Assembly: GCA_964019425.1 (NCBI GenBank)
Contig: OZ025847.1
Location: 1 to 64,000, forward strand
DNA: 64,000 nucleotides
Direction of reading: 5' to 3'
DNA from: Flectonema sp. DT1601
Lineage: Eukaryota > Euglenozoa > Diplonemea > Diplonemida > Diplonemidae
Position numbers and translations under genes: made by a program. Below the pieces are notes generated by a model that searched no databases, had not been told where the DNA came from, and saw nothing but the letters and a program-made list of their open reading frames with translations. How positions within the stretch are numbered: position 1 is the stretch's first letter; the number at the start of each line of letters is the position of its first letter. This document shows, in pieces, positions 11,401 through 24,900 of this stretch.

Positions 11401-14067
11401 ACCAATAAAGTACAGAAACTGTAGCTTTAGAATCGTTGGTTAACCTTAAAAAGCAGTTACCTCAGGTTATTAGAAACTGTGTGGCTTTTAGAACTACTAG
11501 CCAGTACTAACAGAAATGCTTGCTTGCGGGTAGGGAAGTAAGGGGGCTTGGGCTCTGCCTTAGCTTTAACGTTAACGTGGGAGCGGCGAAAATTACGTCT
11601 TTCGGGGGGAAAAGCCAAAAGAAAAATATATTAAGTAATATAAATTAAATGTTTTACATAAAAATAGGAAACACTCACTTTCTTCTGCTTGGCAAACAGA
11701 GGTACACGGGCAATAAAAAAACCCCAAAAGAAGAGAATTCTTCCTAAGAGGTTAGCTAAATATTCTAAGCAAGCTTAGATATTGAGACTGTACCAATAAA
11801 GTACAGAAACTGTAGCTTTAGAATCGTTGGTTAACCTTAAAAAGCAGTTACCTCAGGTTATTAGAAACTGTGTGGCTTTTAGAACTACTAGCCAGTACTA
11901 ACAGAAATGCTTGCTTGCGGGTAGGGAAGTAAGGGGGCTTGGGCTCTGCCTTAGCTTTAACGTTAACGTGGGAGCGGCGAAAATTACGTCTTTCGGGGGG
12001 AAAAGCCAAAAGAAAAATATATTAAGTAATATAAATTAAATGTTTTACATAAAAATAGGAAACACTCACTTTCTTCTGCTTGGCAAACAGAGGTACACGG
12101 GCAATAAAAAAACCCCAAAAGAAGAGAATTCTTCCTAAGAGGTTAGCTAAATATTCTAAGCAAGCTTAGATATTGAGACTGTACCAATAAAGTACAGAAA
12201 CTGTAGCTTTAGAATCGTTGGTTAACCTTAAAAAGCAGTTACCTCAGGTTATTAGAAACTGTGTGGCTTTTAGAACTACTAGCCAGTACTAACAGAAATG
12301 CTTGCTTGCGGGTAGGGAAGTAAGGGGGCTTGGGCTCTGCCTTAGCTTTAACGTTAACGTGGGAGCGGCGAAAATTACGTCTTTCGGGGGGAAAAGCCAA
12401 AAGAAAAATATATTAAGTAATATAAATTAAATGTTTTACATAAAAATAGGAAACACTCACTTTCTTCTGCTTGGCAAACAGAGGTACACGGGCAATAAAA
12501 AAACCCCAAAAGAAGAGAATTCTTCCTAAGAGGTTAGCTAAATATTCTAAGCAAGCTTAGATATTGAGACTGTACCAATAAAGTACAGAAACTGTAGCTT
12601 TAGAATCGTTGGTTAACCTTAAAAAGCAGTTACCTCAGGTTATTAGAAACTGTGTGGCTTTTAGAACTACTAGCCAGTACTAACAGAAATGCTTGCTTGC
12701 GGGTAGGGAAGTAAGGGGGCTTGGGCTCTGCCTTAGCTTTAACGTTAACGTGGGAGCGGCGAAAATTACGTCTTTCGGGGGGAAAAGCCAAAAGAAAAAT
12801 ATATTAAGTAATATAAATTAAATGTTTTACATAAAAATAGGAAACACTCACTTTCTTCTGCTTGGCAAACAGAGGTACACGGGCAATAAAAAAACCCCAA
12901 AAGAAGAGAATTCTTCCTAAGAGGTTAGCTAAATATTCTAAGCAAGCTTAGATATTGAGACTGTACCAATAAAGTACAGAAACTGTAGCTTTAGAATCGT
13001 TGGTTAACCTTAAAAAGCAGTTACCTCAGGTTATTAGAAACTGTGTGGCTTTTAGAACTACTAGCCAGTACTAACAGAAATGCTTGCTTGCGGGTAGGGA
13101 AGTAAGGGGGCTTGGGCTCTGCCTTAGCTTTAACGTTAACGTGGGAGCGGCGAAAATTACGTCTTTCGGGGGGAAAAGCCAAAAGAAAAATATATTAAGT
13201 AATATAAATTAAATGTTTTACATAAAAATAGGAAACACTCACTTTCTTCTGCTTGGCAAACAGAGGTACACGGGCAATAAAAAAACCCCAAAAGAAGAGA
13301 ATTCTTCCTAAGAGGTTAGCTAAATATTCTAAGCAAGCTTAGATATTGAGACTGTACCAATAAAGTACAGAAACTGTAGCTTTAGAATCGTTGGTTAACC
13401 TTAAAAAGCAGTTACCTCAGGTTATTAGAAACTGTGTGGCTTTTAGAACTACTAGCCAGTACTAACAGAAATGCTTGCTTGCGGGTAGGGAAGTAAGGGG
13501 GCTTGGGCTCTGCCTTAGCTTTAACGTTAACGTGGGAGCGGCGAAAATTACGTCTTTCGGGGGGAAAAGCCAAAAGAAAAATATATTAAGTAATATAAAT
13601 TAAATGTTTTACATAAAAATAGGAAACACTCACTTTCTTCTGCTTGGCAAACAGAGGTACACGGGCAATAAAAAAACCCCAAAAGAAGAGAATTCTTCCT
13701 AAGAGGTTAGCTAAATATTCTAAGCAAGCTTAGATATTGAGACTGTACCAATAAAGTACAGAAACTGTAGCTTTAGAATCGTTGGTTAACCTTAAAAAGC
13801 AGTTACCTCAGGTTATTAGAAACTGTGTGGCTTTTAGAACTACTAGCCAGTACTAACAGAAATGCTTGCTTGCGGGTAGGGAAGTAAGGGGGCTTGGGCT
13901 CTGCCTTAGCTTTAACGTTAACGTGGGAGCGGCGAAAATTACGTCTTTCGGGGGGAAAAGCCAAAAGAAAAATATATTAAGTAATATAAATTAAATGTTT
14001 TACATAAAAATAGGAAACACTCACTTTCTTCTGCTTGGCAAACAGAGGTACACGGGCAATAAAAAAA

Positions 14068-14178
14068 CCCCAAAAGAAGAGAATTCTTCCTAAGAGGTTA
14101 GCTAAATATTCTAAGCAAGCTTAGATATTGAGACTGTACCAATAAAGTACAGAAACTGTAGCTTTAGAATCGTTGGTT
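14068..14178 (-). ncRNA. SL RNA: Spliced-leader RNA gene, last (31st complete) copy of the array
   Basis: Identical in appearance to the copy at 2338-2448: exon 14178-14140, intron-like part 14139-14068, then the T tract. It is the copy nearest the VPS13 gene and keeps 166 bp of the normal upstream sequence before the array ends. The 29 copies between this one and the first follow the 391-bp spacing given in the array entry. Confidence 0.92.
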
Positions 14179-14344
14179 AACCTTAAAAAGCAGTTACCTC
14201 AGGTTATTAGAAACTGTGTGGCTTTTAGAACTACTAGCCAGTACTAACAGAAATGCTTGCTTGCGGGTAGGGAAGTAAGGGGGCTTGGGCTCTGCCTTAG
14301 CTTTAACGTTAACGTGGGAGCGGCGAAAATTACGTCTTTCGGGG
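14179..14344 (-). promoter_or_regulatory. Upstream region of the outermost SL RNA gene (likely contains the SL promoter)
   Basis: These 166 bp lie directly 5' of the last SL exon and equal the corresponding part of the other units. In kinetoplastids the SL promoter lies within roughly the first 100 bp upstream of the exon. I do not recognise a specific diplonemid promoter motif. Visible features are a T-rich stretch just before the exon and the palindromic GTTAACGTTAAC word about 130 bp upstream. Confidence 0.35.
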
Positions 14345-14359
14345 CCTCCGCCCCCGAAA
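14337..14359. other. GC-rich perfect hairpin at the array boundary
   Basis: TTTCGGGG (14337-14344) pairs with CCCCGAAA (14352-14359) around a 7-nt loop. The last base shared with the 391-bp unit is 14344, so the array ends exactly at the loop. Confidence 0.6.
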
Positions 14360-15925
14360 TGCGAAATTTTCGAAAGTGATATGCCTTCCTCACACAGCTT
14401 ATTGGCACTGCACAGCAACCACACACGGTCTTCTTTGCCTGCATAAAACATGAAACATGTAGAATGAAAATTGAAATCCAAATTAGTAGAATTTACCAGA
14501 TAGACAAATGTTGATACTTTTGTTGCCTTTGATGCGAGAAGAGATCTCCCCTGTCTTTTCCATGCACATCCACCAGACACCCTACTGCACAAGGAGTGCA
14601 GCTTTCCAGAGTAATTGCCCCTGTCCTAGATGCATTTCAAGGGAAAATTCATTCCTTCAAAAAGAGACGACTTCGTCATCCCGGTGGACATGGTCGACAG
14701 AATCGTCACTGTGTCGAAATGTTCACGCACAGAAACACAAGTGCTCCCATGACGGCTTTAGGCAAGTTCTTTTCATGTTCTGAAATACTTTGCTAGAATC
14801 ACGACACAATTAAAAACCAATAATTGGACCAATGATCTTCTGCCCATAGTCTTCTTTACTTCTTCTGCTTTCTGTCATTTTCTTTTGATACCACTTGCTA
14901 AAGTAGAAAATTATTGGCAGTATCCAAAAACGATACAGAAATATATAAACCTAATTGAATGTTGAACTTGTGTCATTCATATAGCATGTTCATCTTCAGT
15001 TTATCCTCCTCTTAACATTTTAGGAAGTCCCTGATGATTGTCAGTGCGATATTGGAAGTACTTATGAGTCTTTCCAATCACGTGATGCTGAAATTTTCTG
15101 TTCTCTCTCTCAAAGGTGACCCATAAGTTGTTCTTAACTATCAATTGGGGGATTCAGTTTTGCAATGGTCTGGACAAGACTTCTGGTGTCAAAGGTGGTA
15201 AACATACTGCACAGCGTCGGCTTTTTACAAGCCAGAATAAACAGCAAAACAGGTTGTACATTTACTTCTTTGTTTCGGAAAGTGGTATCTTTAGTGCAGG
15301 TTTGTGGGTCATTCAGTAAAATCAGGTATCTGTACATAGATGTTGTACTGTCTGTAATGTGATTTTAAGGACACAATCTAACCACATCATTTCATTTGAC
15401 GCAATTATAAGGGTCTTCTTGTTCTCATTCAGGAGGCATTAAATGCCTTATAAACGTTCATTTGTTTTGTGTTCCTGCCAGTGAAATATTTTTTCTTTTT
15501 AAACAGAGAAAACAAACAACTCCGGCATTACATTATTACCCTGTAATGAAAATTATGATACACAACACAACGCAATACAACAGCGAGGTGATAAGATTCC
15601 GTTGTAGAATTTGTCTACTTGTATCTACGTCACGCTCTGAACGCATCTATTCTTGTTATATGTTTTTTGATCGATCAGGTTGAATCGACAGAGCCTGTGA
15701 GCTGGTTTGGTTTTCTTCTCAGAATTCCCGGAAACACATAAAAAACTGATGAATGGAAGAAACAGGAGGCAAAATAGAACTCTATCGCAAAAGGTTTGTA
15801 GTGGGATAGTTCTGTAAAGTGTCCTTTGTGATGAATCACTATTCGGACGATGAATTTCATGCCTGTCTGCTCTAAAAAAGGACAAGTATTGAAGTGTATA
15901 TGGCAACAGCTCTGATGATGTATTT
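14345..15925. other. Non-coding spacer between the SL array and VPS13
   Basis: I see no convincing gene here. Short open frames on both strands (including one that runs into the array, 14194-14592) have no recognisable composition or motifs. The right part is presumably the VPS13 3' UTR. Unlike the array, the sequence is not repeated elsewhere in the window. Confidence 0.5.
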
Positions 15926-18900
15926 CTAATTACCAAAAGCCAATCTCTCCATCTCCCAGCGGAGTTCATTTCCGAGAGTAGTGACAATGCTGCCGTTAAT
16001 CCGCAAATCATGCGGAACTGCTTTCGGAATTTCAAGTGGGAATGAGATTGTCGCTTTTCTCCTGCTAAATGACGATGTAGACTTGTGAATGGTTGGGGCT
16101 GCTTGTAATAGTCCAGGGTCTATTTCTGCTTGTGATGTTCTATCTTTTATTACTCCAACAAAGTCAGACATAGCTTGAACATTCTGAAACTGCAACAAGA
16201 AATTAGTATTCAAACACCGGCCACCAACAGTCTGAAGACTAAAAGCACAACTTGGCTCTGCAGTAACACTTCTAATATCAGCAAGCGGGAAACTCCACGT
16301 TACCCGCTTCCTATTTTGCAACATACAAAGAACACGAACTGTTGTTATCAGATACGTAGTGGAATCAAAGGAAGAGTTAGCATGCGACACATAATATTCA
16401 TTATCAAGATTAATAGACAGAGATCCACTTCTAATATTTAAGTGACAGAACAGATCATACACATGACTGACAGTTGAATTATAAGCCGATAAGATACCAG
16501 AAACGACAACTCGAGGAGGTCGAATCCGTCCGCTTTCAGGAGGACCATGGATGACAGCAATGAGCCCATTGCATACAGTTGAACAAAGGTCGACTATTCC
16601 TTGAGTTGGTTTTGTGCCAATAGCAACACATCCGCCAACAATGCCAACTATTGCACCTGAGAATCCAGAATCTTGATATCCGTGCATTGGTCTTACTACA
16701 ACACCTTCAACAGCAGCTACGATACTATTTCTTAAATGTGTCCCTCCGGTAGATACACTATCTCTGAATCCCCTTGGAGGTCTTATCCGTAATCGAATCC
16801 TGTGCATTCTTTGATACTTATTGTCACCCAGGTAAGAATCAATAGCACCACACAACCTGCTGACTAAGGCAAACAATGCGGCAACTAACGTTAGCAGGGC
16901 AGCGATGAAGTTCGCGACGAAGAGCATCACACCGCGACCGATGCCACGACCACAGCCTTCAATGGAGAAGGTATGAAATCCAATAGAAATCTCCCGAACA
17001 AGAGACCGTCCACCATTGTAAAGTGATCTAAGAACCTTGCTGGGATTGCCTACTGTAACTGCTCCCACAAACACAACCGACGCTCTCAAAACCGACGGCA
17101 GATAATGTCTAGCGGATAAGTACACAAAGTCCCTTTCTCTTACAAGTAAATTGCTATCTCTCCATTCTGGTAAGTGAATTTGAGCCTCATCAACACAAAA
17201 TAATGAAATACCCCATGACTGTAACAACGGCATCAAGTCTGTTCCTCCGAGAACACCTAACCAAGTCAGCTCAAGTTTTATTTTGTGTAAAAGCATTTCT
17301 TGAATGCGTATCCAGTTTTTATCTGGATTCTTTTTGAGAAAGCCTGAGAGACCAGATCCTAGTGCAGGCGGCATTGGCTTTGATATCAGCAATGCCGTGA
17401 GCTCAGATAACGTTACGGCGCTGTCATTCAATGCAGACCAACAGGTGGCGAAAATTGTATAAAGAGAGAGTACATCTGCATCTCCTAAAGTAATTTTTAG
17501 TGGAGTGAGATAGAAGGAAATGTAATTAATGTCCAGCAGTGATCTTCTGAAACGAACGTCTCCGAAGGAAAATTTAAAAGCGGGATCAGGAACAGAAGGA
17601 AATTGTTTTCCGACAATGACATGAAAGTCAGCGTGACCCATGCAATTATCTACCTGCAATCTCGATATCTCGAGGTTACCTGAATATGATCCCCCAGTAT
17701 GCTTGGCAATGAAAATAGTAATTGGTGTAATCTGAGTAAATAATATCTCGCGTAAGGATCCACACACTTCACCGCAGACACTGATTTCCATCCCAAGTGA
17801 AATGTGTAAAGTCATCGGATAGCTTTCTCTTTCTTCTATAATTTCAGGACTCACTTCTGCGAAGTCATCTCCAGGGGATATGAACTCATATTGGATTACA
17901 ATAATACCAAAACCTGGCTTTTTCGACTCGTGCACCGCCTTCCAGTCTGACCTTCCTGGCCTGCCCTGAAGTTCAAATCGTTTTGTGCCTGATCGAGGTT
18001 GTCGCAGAGATGATAATTTGATAACAGTTTGTCCCAAGAAATCATTAACAAATGCGTCACTGTCCCACACGGTTAGGTTCAAACTCGAGTCTTTTTGATC
18101 GTCTGAGGTGAGGTGAAAAACCTTCCAAACATTCTCAGTATCTCTCCATCTTGGAGAAGTGGTATTTTCTATTGTCTCAGTTTGTACCGATCCGACTGTT
18201 GGTTCCTTGCCGTCTATTGTTACAGTGCAAAATGGGTCTGAAACATCTGGTCTGCACAACCTCCAATCCTTTGCAAGTAGATCATTACACTCAACAACTC
18301 TGACTCGCAGGGTCTCTTTGTGGACAAATGGTGAAATGTGAAGTTTTACAGATCCTCCCCCTCTCTCCACGTGAATAGAATAACGACCTTTTTCTTCACT
18401 CAAATACTGAACACCTCTTTGCATATCTGTCACATCCAGACACACCATAGTTTTATTACCAACAGTAACAACCACGGGTGGTGTTTCATCAAGTTCGTCA
18501 AGCCAGCTGTTTAGAGTGTTTGGTGTGGCAACGAAAAAAAAAAAAAAGGAAAGCAAGTAGATAGAAGAGAACATACTAATTAGCGGTACTGTGCGCTTGA
18601 CACACGACCTGGTCATCTAGTTGGTATTTATCTCGTAATTCAATAGCCGCGTCCGTTAATTCAGGAAATTTATTTCTGCCCTTCTTGCATTTACCTCCTC
18701 CGCCATGCCCTAAAATGTGTTGTAGATGACAATTTCGAGGACCGCGTTCAGTCTCACCACAGCAGTTTGTTTTTTGATAAATCTGAACCACAGAGTTGGT
18801 TTGATTTCTGACAATAAGCGAGGGAGCAGTACTGTTTTAGAATTAGTATTTTGATGATCTACACATTCAGTATTTTGTTTAGAAAGAGAATACATACTCA

Positions 18901-21900
18901 AGACGTAGAAACTCTAAATACGAAACTCCTTCCCTTTCAGAAGTACTTATTGCAATAGCCTGTTCCAACTGTCCCATCGAATTGTAGAGCTGTTTGTAGT
19001 TATTTTATCACAATAACGTGTGGATTATTACTGTTCAGCAAACATTAAAAGAAATGACATACGCGAACTCTACCATAGAGCAAACTGCAGCTAAATGCAG
19101 GAGACCAACGAGATGAGTCGTGGAGTCGAACTTGTAGTTTTGGCATTGAGTCAGCTGATATCGTTGCAGAAGGAGATGAATACTCCCAAACGATTGGAGT
19201 CACGAATGGTATTTCTGTTGGTACAGATGGGCTTTCAAAACTTACTCGAGACTGACAAGGCAACACTGGAGTTATCGAAGAAGCACTCAGATGACTATCT
19301 GTTACAACAAATGGAGCAGCAATACGAAGTTCCAAATGATGACCAGTTCTATTAACAGTAACGTATTTATCTGTTAAAGTAATGAAGTGAGATAACTTAC
19401 CAAAGTTAGAAGGTACGATGGTAGCATTGATACTGATTGGTATGAATCGAACACCTTCAGAGTGCTGATCTTTACAAATACGAGTTTGACTACCTGCCTC
19501 TCCGCTACCAACAAGTTCAGAATGTTGTCCATCATTGATTACAATACTGATGTTTTCTTTAGGTTCCCTGTTACTCGGAGTGTATGGAACTGGAACACCA
19601 AATGGCATCCCGTAGTTTGGAGCTTCTCTGATATCACAAGTACTTGAGGATATCCAACTTAGTATTGTTCTCACTTTTCTCTCAACTCGAACAGTCTTCG
19701 ACCAAGTCGGATCAATCTTATTAACAAACCAAATGGGAGCCCACAGAGTCAATTCCGCTCTAGCAGTCATCTTATCTTGTTTAGTCTTCAGTACTAAGGA
19801 ACAAGATCCTTCAGTTGGTTTGTCCACATTCTTTTTACTTTTTGAAACACTCGTAAATCGAATATGTTCTTGTTTGGTTCGAGCCTTTTTAGTATTTGCT
19901 TTTGGGATTGGTAGTGGTTGGCATCTCATTTCAATGTCACCCATCATGGATATCTCTAACCAAACATCACCAGATATCGGAATCACGTGTAAGATTGCTG
20001 TTGCTCCGGGTTCTATTTTAATCCATGTGAGAACATTTGATCCAGTTTGAGAGAATCGAGTAGCGTAACGGATATTAATTGGAAGTCGATTAGTAAGTCT
20101 AACGCTCGGTGTGATAGCGATTGTAACATCTTTATGTGAAATCCGATTTTCAATATTATTTTGTGGAATCTCATCAGCAGTCCAAGAAGGAATATACGAT
20201 GCCGACAGAAAGAAGTTTCTCACTTGTTGGTGACCGTGTTCTCCAGTAACCATCTCACACTTGGCTGGCAAGGAAAGCTCCGAACTCGATTCACGTTTTT
20301 GTTTCCACCCGCTTTCATTACTTGTTACTAAATCATAAATATAAACAGGAAATCCAGGATTTCCTATCTCTGATGTAATCGTACCCTTCCCTTGACTAGG
20401 AGTCGTAAATGATTTCAAAGGAATTGACCATTTCATTTGAACTTCATCAGAATCGCTATCTGTGTGATTGAGGAAAGGCTTTACATCAAAATAAGTTCCC
20501 TTCGTAACCAAAGGACAAGGAACAGAACGAGTAGCCCCACCAGGGATTAGGATAACTGCCAGTGATGAGGTTGGTTTCGGTGAAAATCGAACTTCAATAA
20601 AATACGGAAGCGTGTTCTTTATCATCACACAGCTCCTTGCTAATGTTGATAATACACTACCAGTGACTGAGGTGTCCATTACTAACTTACTGTGATCGAA
20701 GTACACTCTGTGAACTCTTCTGATACCAACTGCTCGGTGTCGTTGTTTTTCATCTTTCTTAACACCAATAAGAACAGTTAGTCTTTTCACATAGCGATCA
20801 AGGGAGAATTTATTTCCATAAGGTTGACCTTTTATTGTTGTGAAGAGTTCATCATCATCGTAGTCAGCAATCTCTAAGTCAAGTCCACTTTCGTTTGAAA
20901 TTGAGAATGCTGAAGTGTCCTCAATATGCCTGCAATTATTATTACTAGCGGGTGTGTACGCCCCGGCTGTGTTGGCCACTGTTGCTCTTGCTCGGCGTTT
21001 TACATTCGTAAAAACAAATAAAGTATCGAGTAACGCCTTAGTGTTCAAAGTAACAGTTACTGCTTCTCTTTTATCACTTTCAGCTTGTAGCTCTTGATTT
21101 ATTGATCTGGTGCAACGTTCTGGTATGTTTATTGTGCATGTGTCTGTGTCTGTGTTTGGTTGACATCTACGACCAAATATCTGTAAGGAAACCTTGAGCT
21201 CATATTTATTACTAACAAGGTCTTGCAATCTAACTACAGACATCCTCGGCTCACATGAAGCGATCAAATCCCATAAACCAGTCTTAACGTTGTAGTTCTG
21301 AATCTCACAATCGACAAATCCTTCGCAGTGCACCGTTAGCTTTGATGCATCGTACGCAAGTCTCGATAACGACATTGGAAGTGCAGCAACACCACCAAAT
21401 TGAACTGTGTGGACCATAGTTCTAAATAAATCAATATCTAACTTAGAGCTGTCATCTCCTAATACCATTCGAACCCCTGGAATTTCAAATTTTAATTTTA
21501 TAGTAGACGGTGAAAGGTTTGTCCAAGATGGCCCTAAACTTGATTCCGAAAGATCCTGTGGAGGTACTGACGAAACAGTAGTAGTTCTTAAGAAAGATGA
21601 ATGTGTTTGAAAGGCAAGAGGACTGGAACTCGCTGGAGTTGCTGAATTTATAGTTCCGGTGCTGAGAACGTTCAAATATTGAGAAGCTATTTTATAAGAG
21701 TCTACGAAGTCAGAAGTCGTGAGACGGATATCTGTCCAAACAGTTTCTTCGATATTCTCGAGTAGGTTTCCAGTTAATTCCAATGCCGCTGAATAGATTC
21801 CACTCGAAGACAATTCCCTTCCCGCGTGAAGCAGCAGATGACCAGTTCCAATCATTCTCTTCCTGTCTCCAAAGTATTGTGAGTCTATTTTACCTTGCCA

Positions 21901-24900
21901 GGAATATTCTAATTTCGTAAGCTTAAGATCAAAGCTCGCCTCACCCTTTGTGTTCATATTCAGTTTTAAATCTTCACCCACTACGAGTCGATATTCTTTT
22001 ATAAAAACACCTTTACGATTGGCCAGTGTCGTACACATATTAGCAATATCTGGTTCAGCGAGTGGTACATCGAGAAGTATAGTAATTCCACTACACTGCA
22101 TGTGAACATCAATACTGGTTGGCTTTAGAGGTTTGAATGACAGCTGCGGAGGTTCATTTTCTGGGATGATCGCTTTCCTTCTTTTTGAGGTTCCGAGAGT
22201 ACTTATTGTTTCATTTACTGGTTCTTGATAACCAGATCGTAGATGAAATGCTGGAGTCACCAACACTTCCAACAAGTCTCTCAAATACGAAGGCGGAGCA
22301 TACAATTCCACTGGTCTGATGTCGCAGTAAATGTTATGAAGAATTGGTTCCTTACCAGGTGATTGTTGAGAATCTGGTTTTTGATTAAACGCATATCTAA
22401 AGAGAGGAGACGCTCCAGCTGATTCAGCATGATACACAACAAGTGGTATTCTTGACCAATCAGTTACAACTTTAAAGACAGGTTGTGTTATTTCTATGAT
22501 GGTATCTTTCTTTGATGTCATTTGTACCGAAATCTGTGTGTTCTGAACAGATGCCATACACAGCTGCTGTTGTCGTTCTGTTAGTACGACCGATAAGAAC
22601 TGTTCGATAACAACTGATACCTGAAAGGTTAATAAAGCACCGCCATAACCATCTGAAGTTAGTTCTGTTTCTTTTTTAACTGGTCTGACACCTTCTGGAT
22701 AAGTTAGTGGTTGTAACTGACTGCTTAAAGCTTCCTTGAGCGCCGCTAACACCGATCGCAGTCTCGATATCGTCGCGGGACAAATTCTTATTTCAGATGA
22801 AAATATTTTAACTCCAACGGAAAGAATTGAATTCTGAACACCTGGTTTAGATCTCCCCCTTCCAATAGACTGAAAGTCGTAGTATATCTCAAAAGGTAAG
22901 TTGGGAACGAAATCAATGTTTTCCTCAACTGTACCGTCAGCCTCGGTGTCCAAGAATTCGATTGAAACAGCCGATGGGTGTAGCCTACCATCGAGTTGAT
23001 TACCTGTAATAGTAATCTCTTGTACTTTCATACACAAAATGGATCTTAACGTGTCAACTGTTTCAGCGTCTTCATCATCATCCACGTCACATTCTTCAGT
23101 AGTTGAAGGTACTTTTATTACAACACCTTGTACGGCGATATCAACATTAAATAAAACCTTATCATCGTGATGGATCATTGAACGCTTTTGTCTTTTTGTT
23201 GTTTCATCTCTTCGTAGTTTGTGTTGAAGTTTTAAGTACTCAAGTTGGTCTGAAGCATTGCATGGGTATATTACTATTTTCTTAACACCTCTACAGTCGG
23301 TTATTAATCTGTTGTCGTCTGGTTCACATCGTAGTCTGTGAGGATTCAGGCCAGTGTTGACGATAATCTGAACTCCACCTGCAGTAGACCTTCTCGGAAT
23401 CGAGGCGGATCTCTTCGTTTTTTCTTTCACAAAAACAGGAGTTTGTTTTGGAGATCTGATGGCCGATGCCTGTGATGGTGTTCTGTGTTCGAGTTCCAAC
23501 CCGACACCAAGCTTATTTTTAAAAAGTTTTCTCTTAACGACGTGAGACTGTGAATCTCTCGGAGTCAAGTTATCTGTCCCAAGATGAGTAGAAGTTATTG
23601 GTGTTGGACGCATCGATTCTTTGAACATTTCACGTTTTGTTTGAGCTACTTCATTTGACGAGTCAGTCTCAAGTGGTAGAGTAGAATCTGTGAAGACGCT
23701 GTGAGTAATTTCATTTATTATGCCGTTCATATTAACGTGAGAATCTACAGCCAGTGGATTGATAGAAGGAATACTAACAAAGTGATTATTATCAACATCT
23801 GCGTCTGAGTTCGCTGATTCAACAACTGCAGCATTTATTGATTCCGACGACAGAGGTACGTTCCAAGATCGTTTTTTCGTCAATCTCGGTTCAATAAGTT
23901 CTGCATACTGATCTTCTATGTAGTCACTGTACATAGTTACAATATCAGAAGGAAGTATACTGTACAAGTATAGTAAGTCTGTAACATAACAACCGACGTG
24001 AACAGTTCCAACGTAACAGGTGATCACTGAGGGTTCAGATATTTTTGATAATGATGTGTGAGGTATGAACTTTATTGATAAATCAATAGCTGATCTCTGC
24101 GGGCTGTCTAATAAGAAGAGTTTGTACTGGTGATAATCAATACGTGAGAGTTGCATTTTTGATGCTTTTGCGTGGCATTCTCTCACCGCATCTTGTGATG
24201 CAAGACCTGCTTCCCTCAATAGTATTGATAACCCTGGAGAATGTAACTCATAAAGGTATCTTTCATGGACTGATACTGTACTTGAGTGAATCAAGAAACT
24301 CGAAATTTTAACGTCACTAATATCAACCTGATCGTCACCAACTGGGATTGGTTCATAATATGGCTGTCGTAAAGTATTCAACAATTCTGGGATACCATAA
24401 CGAGGATCGTAATAATGGGTTGCCGTTTCCAACAATATTTTAACAACTTCCGTGTTTTCAATATTCGCCTGAACATCACCCAATTCACAAGACATAAACA
24501 TCCCTCGTTTTCCAAGAGATCGACAGAACAGAGATCGGTCTTGCCAACTTACAATAAATAATAAATGCATAGCAAGAGGTTCGTTAACTAACATTGCAGC
24601 ATTTGTCTTTGAGCGAGTTGATAAGAAATTGTCCCATCCGATCATAGGCGGGTATTGTGGAGGAGTTCGTCTATTAGGAGACCTACGAGACCCAACGATA
24701 TCGCACAACATAACAAATCCAGTCGGTTGAGTAAATATATTCGATCTGTCGTAGGAAGAAGTCGCAACAGAGTCACCTAATTTATTCCAAAGATATGTAA
24801 ACTCCCACGGCTTGTCTTGTGCGTTGCGTTGTATTTGACAATCAGATCCTGACAGCAGTGATGCCATTTCGTCTACTTCAGATCTCGTCTTTTTATAAAA

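Larger units (their letters stand above)
2009..14344 (-). repeat. Tandem array of 391-bp spliced-leader RNA gene units (~31.5 copies)
   Basis: The same 391-bp unit repeats head to tail with exact spacing; the diagnostic GAGACTGTACC word starts at 2009, 2400, 2791 and so on to 14130. Units look identical by eye. Each unit has an SL RNA gene on the minus strand (39-nt exon plus ~72-nt intron-like part ending at a T tract) and a ~275-bp spacer without an ORF of 60 codons or a recognisable 5S rRNA gene. Complete SL genes occupy 2338+391n to 2448+391n for n = 0 to 30 (31 copies); the exons alone are 2410+391n to 2448+391n. The leftmost exon (2019-2057) is cut off from its SL intron by the retroelement. 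The rightmost unit ends at 14344. Such arrays are the normal genomic form of SL genes in Euglenozoa. Confidence 0.95.

Noticed and set aside
2009-14344. CRISPR array or satellite DNA
   Set aside because: The period has no unique spacers, and every unit contains a clear SL RNA gene.
14194-14592. 132-codon open frame on the minus strand crossing the array boundary
   Set aside because: Half of it is SL spacer sequence, the composition is not protein-like, and I see no motif. An acceptor-like TTATGCAG inside it is not enough.
15625-16035. 136-codon open frame overlapping the VPS13 end
   Set aside because: Lies in another frame over the conserved VPS13 C-terminus; its residues show no pattern.
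15926-19100. Treating the VPS13 C-terminal part as a separate gene from the 14-kb ORF
   Set aside because: Three GTATGT-AG introns join the parts in frame, and the joined sequence carries the expected VPS13 adaptor-binding motifs.
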